Both the position numbers and the translations under genes were made by a program. DNA of 64,000 nt. Origin: Anthopleura xanthogrammica (lineage: Eukaryota; Cnidaria; Anthozoa; Actiniaria; Actiniidae). Below are positions 42,401 through 51,244 of this stretch, piece after piece. The DNA is taken from positions 8,761,547 through 8,825,546 of the forward strand of contig OZ025210.1 of NCBI GenBank assembly GCA_964019055.1, given 5' to 3'. Each line of letters opens with the position of its first letter. Positions within the stretch are counted from its first letter, which is position 1. Under the pieces are notes generated by a model. It made no database searches. It saw only the letters and a program-made list of their open reading frames with translations, and was not told where the DNA came from.

Positions 42401-44801
42401 TTGCTGTTTGACTTGATGAGTTCAACTACGACAAGTTCAGTGGCGTCTCTTTCAAGATCTTGTCGACAAGTGGATTGTAGATTTGCCTTTGCCGCGATAA
42501 GAATGCCTCCACCAGACCTACCGGTCCTATCCCGGCGATAGATGTTGTATACCGGCAAAAGTTCACTGTTCGAGAGCTATTTAAACAAGTTTCGCAGACA
42601 CATACAATGTCGTAGTCATTGCCATACACAAGGTGTTGTAGTAAAGTGATCTTACAAACTTTATTGCTGTTGTTGCTGATGTTGCTGATGTTGATTCTGT
42701 TTTGTTTCTGATGTTGCCAATGTTGCTGTTGCTGATGTTGATGCCCATGTTGATTTTGATTCTGTTGTTGCTGCTACTGCTGCTGTTGCTGCTGTTACTT
42801 ACATTCACAAAGCATGGAAATAGAACATGGCACTAATTTCTGGTGTGTTTGTTAGACCCATCCAAATGTAGACAAGAAGTTGTTTTCATCTGAGAATATT
42901 ATTGGACTCAAACAAGCTGGTAAACCTTTCCCTATTAACAATGATATTGGTCTGTTACGATGGCGATTACAGTCAACTGACGATAGCCTTATGCCTTTAT
43001 CAAGTAAGTGTCACTTTCTACTAACTTACAATAGAATTACACTAGAAGAACCCCCTCAGTCCTAATTATTAGATCTTAATTTCATTTCATTTGGGGGGGG
43101 GGGGGGGAGAGGCACCTAGAATAAAAACCAATTACGGCAAGAATTATTTGGGGGGGCGGGGGGCATGTGGTCCCCCTCCCTATGCCAGTGGCATTGACAT
43201 CATATATCAAAAAAAAAAGGCTCGACCCGAAAAATTTAGGGGGCAACCACTGGCTTAGCATGCGTATATCTATTTCTGGATGGGAGGTTGCTTGAGTACC
43301 AAAGAAGAATACACTTGTAAGAGTCTTAGCTGAGTGCTACTCTAGCTAATTGAGTGCTTAAGCAAGTGCATCCAGAACTGGATATATACCCAGCTAAGCA
43401 CTGACTATTGCTTTTATAACATAGCTGTTCATTTCATGCTTTCCTCAACTTATGAGTGAGCACAGAAAATGATGTTTCCATCAGAAATTTACAGTAACAA
43501 AAAACCCAAAAATTATTTCTAAAATAATTTGTGTTCTGAAAGACAGTTTTTATGTTCTGAAAAAAGAAGTATCAAGATATGGTTGAAAACAAATTTGAAC
43601 GTCAGCATGCAAGTATGCATAATCACAATCCATTTCTGGTTCATAAATATCCAGCCAATCAGAGCGCATGCTATATCATGGCTATGTTGTAAAACTTTTT
43701 CTTACCGTTATGATAACCATGTATCTTTACGCAAGCTTGTATGGTCAATAAACTTGATGTTGTATGCATGCTTTGCTAAAACAAAATGGTATGTAAGTTA
43801 GGTGAATGTCTCTGATATGGAACATGTTTTTTTTTAGTAAACTGTTGGCCTTCTGAAAATGATGGACAGTGTGAAGTTAACATAGAGTATGAACTGCTAC
43901 AAGATAACCTTGAACTTAAAGATGTGGTTATCTCAATACCAGTCCCGTAAGTAACACAACAGCCGTCTCCTGTGAAAGGTGTTCCTATTGCCACTAGATA
44001 CCATACAAAGTGATCACGTGCACACTACTCTCATCTCTGGGATCTCAGGTTTAATTCCTGGACTCAGCATTACGAGTTAGCAGAGTTTCTTCCCATTATG
44101 GGTTTTTACTCCAGGCTATCCAGTTTTCCTCCTGCCATGAAACCTAACACACTAAATTCCAATTCTATCCATGAGCTAGCTTTGTCCTGACTTAAATAAG
44201 CCCAGAAGTTGTTTCAAGGTTTGATTGACTGGACCACTGAGACTGATGTTGACATGGATATCATTTCTTGTTTTTTTTTGTTCTAGACATGGTGTTGGTG
44301 GTCCAGTTGTTGGTGAAATAGATGGAGAATATCACTACAACCACAAACAATCCCAGCTAGATTGGCAGGTTCCTGTCATTGATACCAGTAACAAGAGTGG
44401 TAGTATGGAATTCACCATTGCCGGCCATCCAGAGGACTTTTTCCCTGTTAATGTATCCTTCTACTCTTCTAAGACGTACTGTGATGTTAAGGTAAGTTGG
44501 AAAACGTTAGACAAAATATTAATGCAACTCTGGTTGACTTTTCTGCAAAGAATTAATGCTCCTGTGTTGATGATATTCTATATTCTCCTAAACCAACATT
44601 CCTGTCATGCAAGAGATTGGTAGGGAGAACTTTGGATTTCACCAGGCCATTGTTTGTGGTTTACTGTATATGTACATAATATTATGTAATGATGGAGTTG
44701 TTTTTATCTAGGTGACCGAAGTTTCAAGTGTTGAAGATGAAAAACCCGTCAAGTTTTCACAAGAAGTCGCTTTTACTGCAGATAAATATGAAATTGTATA
44801 A
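36481..44801 (+). CDS. ARCN1: Coatomer subunit delta (delta-COP, archain), 12 coding exons
   Basis: Subunit of the COPI coat that forms retrograde Golgi-to-ER vesicles in the cytosol. Exons: 36481-36483, 36902-36941, 37304-37536, 38410-38589, 38841-39058, 39470-39558, 40258-40324, 41008-41173, 42856-43003, 43838-43946, 44287-44491, 44712-44801. All phases agree; the product is 515 residues, close to the human 511. The N-terminal longin domain (1 to about 140) starts [14 protein letters not shown] and includes [20 protein letters not shown] charged Lys/Glu/Ala linker with Gly-rich part follows (about 153-255). The C-terminal mu-homology domain (about 278-515) includes [25 protein letters not shown] and DKYEIV at the end. 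Exon 1 contributes only the ATG, so the start depends on the junction ATG|GTAGGG with GTGCTT; the family N-terminus MVLL supports it. Confidence 0.96.
38020..38115. repeat. Small fold-back in ARCN1 intron 3
   Basis: GAACTTGACATGATAAATG near 38039 is mirrored by CATTTATCATGTCAAGTTC near 38098, and GTGACCTTGAGTGAACTTGA by an inner partner. No coding content. Confidence 0.55.
39769..39902. mobile_element. MITE in ARCN1 intron 6
   Basis: TAGACCCCTTAT at the left and AAAGGGGTCTA at the right. The inner arms CAGCTCAATTTGGAGGACAA and TTGTCCTCCAAATTGAGCTG are exact inverse copies. Confidence 0.8.
39915..40148. repeat. Two adjoining fold-backs in ARCN1 intron 6
   Basis: GTTATACAATGGTTTCT at 39915 pairs with AGAAACCATTGTATAAC near 40053-40070, with further pairing of CACTTGTATTTTCT. 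Next to it, TATTCCACACCATAGGAATA and CTATGGTGTGGGATA (40075-40148) form a second one. Confidence 0.65.
41279..41620. repeat. GTT/GCT/GAT minisatellite in ARCN1 intron 8
   Basis: Continuous GTTGCTGATGTT-type units. A similar tract resumes at 42660-42797, on the far side of the LINE fragment. Frames at 41194-41646 and 41297-41617 (Val/Ala/Asp or Leu/Met repeats) are translations of this tract and follow exon 8 without splice sense. Confidence 0.85.
41640..42655 (-). mobile_element. CR1/L2-like LINE, 5' end and middle deleted, in ARCN1 intron 8
   Basis: Minus-strand frames at 42426-42629, 42328-42558 and 42171-42425 together carry AP-endonuclease-like signatures: [31 protein letters not shown] and [14 protein letters not shown]. 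Next to them (42152-41814) lies the C-terminal end shared with 16521-16775. The reverse transcriptase that should lie between is missing. Frameshifts separate the endonuclease pieces, so the copy is dead. The GTT/GCT minisatellite flanks it on both sides. Confidence 0.8.
43253..43400. mobile_element. MITE-like fold-back in ARCN1 intron 9
   Basis: GCTTAGCATGCGTATATCTA at the left and TGGATATATACCCAGCTAAG at the right are imperfect inverse copies, with inner TTGCTTGAGT and GCTTAAGCAAG. Upstream (43090-43160) is a G-rich patch. Confidence 0.55.
44025..44215 (+). mobile_element. Old tRNA-derived SINE in ARCN1 intron 10
   Basis: A B-box-like GGTTTAATTCCTGGACTC is followed by a body with GGCTATCCAGTTTTCCTCC, comparable to the body of the SINE at 58115-58472. 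Diverged and truncated. Confidence 0.45.
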
Positions 44802-46036
44802 GAATAAGAAGCAAATGAAGTATAGCAATAATAATATGACCAATTATTTGAAATACATTGGCTAGACAGACAGACTGTACAGATACTAAACCACCTCAAG
44901 TAACATTCACTTTATACTGTTGTCATGGTAACGAGAAAATCGGTCAGCAGTGACTCAATGTTGTCATCGTAACTAGAAAAGTCCAGAACAATGGCTGTTG
45001 TCATGGTGATGAGTTAGCTTATAATAGTTAGCCTGTAATAGGCCACGTTCGAGATATTGAAATTCTAGCACGATACCGAGACTCTCCGGAATTAAAAGGT
45101 AAAAAGTAAAAAGTGCATTATAAACCTCAAAAGAATAGTGCTGTAGATTTGATTTTATTGTTTTTGAGTAGTGAACTGACTAGTATTTCTACAAAAAAAT
45201 TCTTATGGCCGAAAGGTAGAACGTATATTAATATTGTATATTATTTTTATTCCTACCAATATATGTATTTGGTGATCCACGTGTTTTTAATTATGATAAT
45301 AATAATAACTTTATTTCAGTCTCAAAATCTTCTAGCTTAGTACGAGTACTAAAGCTAATCGGGGAGACTAAAATAAACTGTTGTACCACACATGAAGTAC
45401 CATACATGAAGTACCATACGGCGACCAAAGCCTCGCAGTTAAGTCTGAATTTTAAGGTATCGAACGTGGCTTATTGATAGATATCCTGATTACTATCACT
45501 CAGTCTTTAAGAAAACTATTTTTTCCATGTACTTAAATACGATGGACAGCCAGTGAGTGATCGATGTGATGTTACTACCTTATATAGGTCATTATGATTC
45601 CTAATAACTAAAAAACTACCTTTAAATCAATATACTTACTCCTGGCTACATACCACACACACACATGAATAAACTCAAGGAATTTCTATCGTGGTCTATT
45701 AAAATAATCAACACTAAAATGTATTTACTTGGTCCACAAAACTATCACATCTCAACTACTGTGAATGAAGTTTTATGAATTGATCTTATGAGGGTTGTCG
45801 TCAGACTGAGGTGTCTCCTATATTCACTAGGGGAGGGGTAGGTAGGTCGTAATCTGCAAGAGCTTAGAATCTAGATGTGTAAAGTGTTCGTAACCATAAT
45901 CATTAAATTTTACAGAGTTTAAGTCATTGATATTTTTATTGTGTCATAGTTCTTAAATCTTGATTATACAAGCCATTAGCTAACTTTTTCGAAATGATGA
46001 GGATGAAGAGTTATTTTCAATCCAATCATTCTTGAT
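44802..46036. terminator. ARCN1 3'UTR region and spacer
   Basis: AATAAA at 45372-45377 is a candidate polyadenylation signal. An ATAATAATAATAACTTTATT patch at about 45296 resembles the 3' tail of the LINEs seen elsewhere. No gene recognised. Confidence 0.4.
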
Positions 46037-46393
46037 AATAGTCCCCTTTACAGTTCCCTGCGCCATCTTGAAAGGTAGCCGTGCCTTTGCATCGAAGCGA
46101 GACGAACGGTGAGCTTGCAATGATAGGGACATTTTTTAACACCTTGGATATTATTCACGTCCCTACATTGCAAGCTCACCGTTCGTCTCGCTTCGATGCA
46201 AAGGCTCGGCTACCTCTCAGGATAGCCTGCGTAGCGGCGCATTTTGTTTTTTTGGGGGGGGAGGGAGACTGGGGAGGAGGGAAAGTAACCAGTTCCCCTC
46301 TCTCGCTCCCCACCCCCTCCCCCAAAAACCAAAAAAAAATGCGCCGCTACAGGCTACTCTCAGGATGGCGCAGGGAACTGTGAAGGGACTATT
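46037..46393. mobile_element. Compound fold-back: outer element with TAATAGTCCC ends
   Basis: The outer ends TAATAGTCCCCTTTACAG and CTGTGAAGGGACTATTA are inverse, as are CAGTTCCCTGCGCCATC and GATGGCGCAGGGAACTG. Inside, CGAAGCGAGACGAACGGTGA pairs with TCACCGTTCGTCTCGCTTCG. A second element is inserted in the right arm. Confidence 0.8.
46221..46358. mobile_element. Nested MITE of the GCCTGCGTAGCGGCGCATTTT family
   Basis: AGCCTGCGTAGCGGCGCATT at the left and AATGCGCCGCTACAGGCT at the right. It is flanked on both sides by CTCTCAGGA, a likely 9-bp target-site duplication. A second copy is at 48590-48680. Confidence 0.82.
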
Positions 46394-47820
46394 ATAAATA
46401 TTTTAGTTACAAACTCTATACAATGCATTTGTGTATTTTTTTTATTTTTACGTTTTGTCACTTTCTCAACTTCTCGCGCCAAATTTCAATGATGCTAAAA
46501 TCCCTAGCATGCTCTCATTCATTCGAGATAATGAGTGTGTGCTCACACTGATTGAAGCCGTGGTCTCAGAGCTTCATGATGCCCTCCATCACTCCATAGA
46601 TAGACAAAATGGCTCTCAAAATTTCTAGTTTTTTAAAAACCTCCAAAACAAGCCGCCATTGCTCCGTTAAACAAACGCTTCTGCACTAGACAAAATTCCA
46701 ATTATAGTTTTGTTAGGGCTTGCAGAGGGATTTGGTCCACAAAAACAATAATAACCTTAAAAATGGCCATTTCCTCGGATGTCGCCATCGATTTATCAGA
46801 AGAGAGAGACTGAGAAAATTAGAGCCCTAGGGTACTCCGGAAATCCCCCTCGCCCACCCCCTCCAACAAACCTCGTCAGTTTGGTAATAAAAGAAAGAAA
46901 TGATGTTCTATATTTCGTGTGAAAAACTCAAATCGGCACATTTTAGGTCGGTCTTTAATGTATGTTAATTGATATTAGTCGCGTTCCTATTGGTCATCTC
47001 CTAAGTTACATGCTAATATAAAAAACACTATAAATTACGTATTCGTCTGGTAGGCACGTAAAAAGATATAATTTTAGAATAATAATGATAATATCCAACA
47101 GTGATAACCATTGGAAATGCTAATTTATGGTATAGTCAGGAGCAAATCCTCCTCTCCAGCGAGTCAGTGAGCAAATTGTGGCTGCCTTTTTGCTCGGATG
47201 AACCAAGACTGAGCGCTTAATGCGAACGGTAAGTAAAGAGGATGGCCATACGTAATTCATGTCCGGCTTTAACGGCTTAGTTTCGAACTTGCTTTTTCTC
47301 TTTCTGCAATGTTACAAAATCCATACAAGTCTAGAATGAACGGAGTAAATTATATTTAATTTAAAAGCTCTAAACCAGTAAAATCAAACCAACTCAAACT
47401 AACAAAAAAAGAAATTTTTAATAAACTCGATATAAAAATAAATACTACTTGTCCGTGCACTATTATGACTCAGTAATAAAAAAAATTAATAACCATTTTA
47501 ATCACCTTTAAAGAAGATTTAGTGCATGAAAGAATTCTAAAGAATAATGAAACTAATATCGACTGACAAAGATAAAGAAAAGGTAGATAAAGTTATCCTG
47601 TCATAAAGTGCTCAAATATCAGAAACCGAATTGCCCTATTTCATTATGACTTCACGGCTTGATCAGTAACGAAAGGTTTTGTAAGATGTAATTCACTTTA
47701 CATCAAACGTCTCGTGATTTTTGTCGTGATCATTCGGATGATGATCGCCTCAAATTCAAGACTGTACTGAACCGAATATGTCTTGTATTCAAGTGCAGTA
47801 CTGATTTACAGAGCTTACAG
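46394..47820. other. Spacer, nothing recognised
   Basis: A frame at 46431-46628 has no splice partner and no recognisable product. The remainder is AT-rich non-coding sequence. Confidence 0.4.
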
Positions 47821-47824
47821 TGAA

Positions 47825-48132
47825 AACGGCTCAAGCGTACCCCCCTAGTCTCCATTAATGATTTCATTATTCGAATATTGAGTAGATTATTCACTCTGAG
47901 TTTTCATTAAAAATCCGAAGACTCCAAACTTCACATTTATTTCACGACTAAAATTCCCAAGGATGGCCTTTCTGGGGGGTTTTTCTACCTTGGCATGGCA
48001 ATTGTTGAAGAATCCAATCAAAACTCAAGTAGATAACTTATTTTCAAGTTTGGAGTCAGAGTGAATAATGAACTCGATATTCGAATAATAAATTCATTAA
48101 TGGATTCTAGGGGTACGCTTGAGCCGTTTTGA
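47825..48132. mobile_element. MITE of about 310 bp with long inverted repeats
   Basis: AACGGCTCAAGCGTACCCC at the left matches GGGGTACGCTTGAGCCGTT at the right. The pairing continues through TTCGAATA and ACTCTGA-type stretches for roughly 100 bases. Confidence 0.8.
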
Positions 48133-48589
48133 GTGTAAAACTCTCGTATTTTTACTGATTAGTGTTACGAAGCAATAAATAATGTTGGCAACTTTAATCA
48201 GAAGAAAAATATTTCTTTGCATAAGCGCAATGAGAGATAGCACCCCAAACTGCCATGTCGCCCCGCGATTATAGACCGGCCAGGAGACCGACAGTCGTCC
48301 AATGTCGGTCTGCAGATAACAAATATTAGCCGCAAATTAATGGTTATGTGCTCACACAGTATAGAAAATAACGGCATATTTGATGTATTTGAAAATCAAA
48401 TCGATTAGAAAATTGTTTATAAGATCTGCAACGTGTAGCGCTTTCGCTTTCTGACACTAAACAAATATGTCAAATTACTGTTGTTGTTTAGTATTTTTGT
48501 TTATTTATTCGTTATATCGACCATCTATCAATTCTGCAAGTATTTGCACAGAACAGTTTTAATAATTGAAGTCCATCACAGGTTGCACT

Positions 48590-48680
48590 GAATCATAGCC
48601 TGCGTAGCGGCGCATTTTGTTTTTGGGGGGGGGGGAGGGAGAAAAAAAAAAATGCGCCGCTACGCAGGCTATGATTCAGT
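48590..48680. mobile_element. Second copy of the GCCTGCGTAGCGGCGCATTTT MITE
   Basis: GAATCATAGCCTGCGTAGCG and CGCTACGCAGGCTATGATTC form an almost perfect hairpin of about 90 bases with a G-run and an A-run in the loop. It ends about 85 bases before the next splice acceptor. Confidence 0.82.
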
Positions 48681-48763
48681 TGAAGTGCAAAGACCTGCCC
48701 TTCCTGACCTACCCTAAGGGAATATGTTAAGCATTAGACTCACTTTTTTCCTTCTTCTCATAG

Positions 48764-51218
48764 TACTACAGTTTGCCGACCATATAGAGGAAATCTATAT
48801 ATTACTGTTATCCGGCAGGAGAACCTTGAGTACTATCGTCAAGAAAACTCCCTACCATTCGAGGTAAGGAAAAAAGTGAAATTTCACTGATGCAGCAAAA
48901 CATTACACCTTCTAATTCTGCGTGAATAAACAACAACTCACAGCTCGCCTATACCCTCATCACCAACTTCCCATGATGATTTAGAATGTTAGAACGATTG
49001 CTGCAGTTTGTCCATGATTGAGTCAGTACCACTTTTTTTCCTTTATAATTCAGTATTTTTTTCAATTCGTTGAAAAATTCATTCTCTCCACATCCTTGTT
49101 TATATTGTCCACGTTTCTAACATTCTTAATACGTTAGATTAACTTGGGTTAATGGTGGCCAATCTGAGAAAGTTGTCCTTCAGAAGTTTGCTAGGAACAA
49201 TACAGTGTTATAAATTCAAGTGAGGCCATTGCCGCTGTAAATCTTATATGATTGTCCGAGCTTTTCTCCGTCTACGGCGTCATTAGAGACTGGATAGAGA
49301 AAGTTAGTACGCAAATCAGAGGTAAAGGAGAAGGAGAAGTCTCTCTTGCGTAAGTTAATGGTGGCTGTCAGATACTGGCATATTATGATCCATTGGACAG
49401 TGTGATGCACTATAGATAGTCTATACTGGTAATTAGTACATTAGTAAGAACACGGACATTTCCGGTCCGAAAATAGGCTCTTAAAAACCCACGCTACCAA
49501 AATGTGCTATGTAAATGGAGTTTAAAACTTTCCGTAACGGAAAGCTGGAAAAGATTCATAGCCATGAAATGCTTAGAATATTGATGTAAGATGGTTTGCC
49601 ATCGAGCACGCACAGATATCTTTAGTCCTGAGGCGCGCCGTATTTCCGGAGAGCATCAGTTTACTAGATTTGGGTGGATCTGCATGAAGGTTAGTCTCCT
49701 ACGCAGCCGCTGCTAGGGTCATCTCTACGTACGTACGTATAGCAGTGGCTGCTTAGGAGTTTAAATTACTCAATTACAGTGGAACCCGGTTTTAAAAAAC
49801 GGCCGGCACCAAATTAAAGGACAGGCCAAAGTTGCCGTGTTACTCGGTTGTCCGTATTTTAAAGCGGGCTCTCAAAATATACTTCACGAACACGTGTTTT
49901 ATCGATGCAGAACAATATACAATTTTAGGGCAACATAATATGTAACTCAACGCACTACAAACCTAAAAAAGAAACACTTGATTAAACAAGCAAGCTCATG
50001 CAGCATTCTCTTATTGTAATGTTCGCCATAACGTGCAGTTTGCTCTGTATGGCAGTCTGTCACAGAGAAGTGTTCGCTCGGCCGTATTACCCAGTGTCCG
50101 TATTCATATAGCGTATGGGTATAGTTTGGTCGGTACCTACAAAACTGTCCGTAATGACCGGGTGGCCGTATTATGCGGGTGGCCGTAGAGAGACGATAGG
50201 GTGCTCCTCTAGATCCAGCTGCTTCTTCAAAACATTTGATGTCAAATACGGTATACTGAACGATGTCAGCATAGGAAAATAATAAACCAAACTACGAATA
50301 AATTGATTGATGAATAAGTACAACATACGAACAAGTCTAGCTTATTTTCGACAAGACAGTTAGTACACTTGTTTTTTATAAATCCTAAGCTTTATTTACA
50401 AAACGTTAAATCTATTAAATCTGTTTATTTCATACGTTCTCTTATGCAAATGGATAGCCTGGTTGCCTGCGTACAGCCCGACTTTAACTCTGGTTACCAC
50501 AGTTACGTTCCGGATGCACGCAGGCTAGGGTTGCCTGTGATAGTAGAAGATAGTTTGTTGATTGAAACCCACGAACTCGACAAAGAAATATTTTTAAAAG
50601 GATCTGAGGGGCCCATTCGAACTAGCTGAATTTTAGTTTTGTTTTACCCAAAAGTCTATCATTATTATGCTGGGAGAAGTCCGAATGCGTTTTTTGCGTC
50701 GGGCAAAAATTCGTCCCCAAAGGAACTGTTTTCCTGCCCTGGAGGCCTCCAAACTTGGGGCAAACGTTAAACTGACAGGTTTGTCAATTATTATTATTAT
50801 TCGAACGTGTCCAAAGATGGATTGACGTTTGCGGTCGGACAAATATTATCCCTATGTTCTACTGCGAAAGCGCTTTACAAGACAAACCTGATTTGGTTTG
50901 GTTTGGGACAAACTTTGGTAGGGCCAGACAAAATTTGTCAGCTTACTGGTGCAAATGATTTCCTTCAACTAGCTGTCAAAAGAGTGCTGTCGCGGTTTTA
51001 CTGTAACTGTTTATTCATTGTCATTATAGACCAGTAAGAACAAGCTGCAGAGACCACATAGTGTGAGAGAAACACCATCCTTGCGCTGGTGCTCGGATTC
51101 TTATGATATAGGTTACGAAATCTCCACTGAAGAAACTTCAGAACTTGCTAGAAATTACGTCTCTGAGCTTCAAAAGGACGCACAAAACTCATACAATATT
51201 TATCACTTGCAGTTTTAG
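48764..51218 (+). CDS. Possible 3' end of an unrecognised gene (two exons)
   Basis: Exon 48764-48863 (acceptor TTCTCATAG, donor GAG|GTAAGG) joins in phase to exon 51030-51218 (acceptor CATTATAG), which ends in TAG at 51216-51218. The visible product is about 95 residues, polar with many Glu, Arg, Ser and Tyr (for example SLRWCSDSYDIGYEISTEE). No signal peptide, membrane segment or family is recognised. The 5' part is not found, so a start codon is missing. The stop lies only 26 bases before the ATG of the next gene, so these exons could belong to an alternative 5' part of that gene; a donor-like ATAG|GTTACG at 51110 would give the phase its second exon needs. Confidence 0.38.
49690..50200. 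repeat. Fold-back and CAGTGGAACCCGG-type element between the two exons
   Basis: TCTCCTACGCAGCCGCTGCT and AGCAGTGGCTGCTTAGGAG form a fold-back at 49690-49762. From 49779, a terminus-like ACAGTGGAACCCGGTTTT is followed by repeated GTCCGTATT and GGTGGCCGTA units to about 50200. No transposase seen. Confidence 0.5.
50450..50545. repeat. Short fold-back with GGTTGCCTGCGT ends
   Basis: GCCTGGTTGCCTGCGT on the left and ACGCAGGCTAGGGTTGCC on the right, with a CGTAACTG-type hairpin between. Confidence 0.45.
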
Positions 51219-51244
51219 TTTTGCAACTGACTAGAGTGTAAAGG

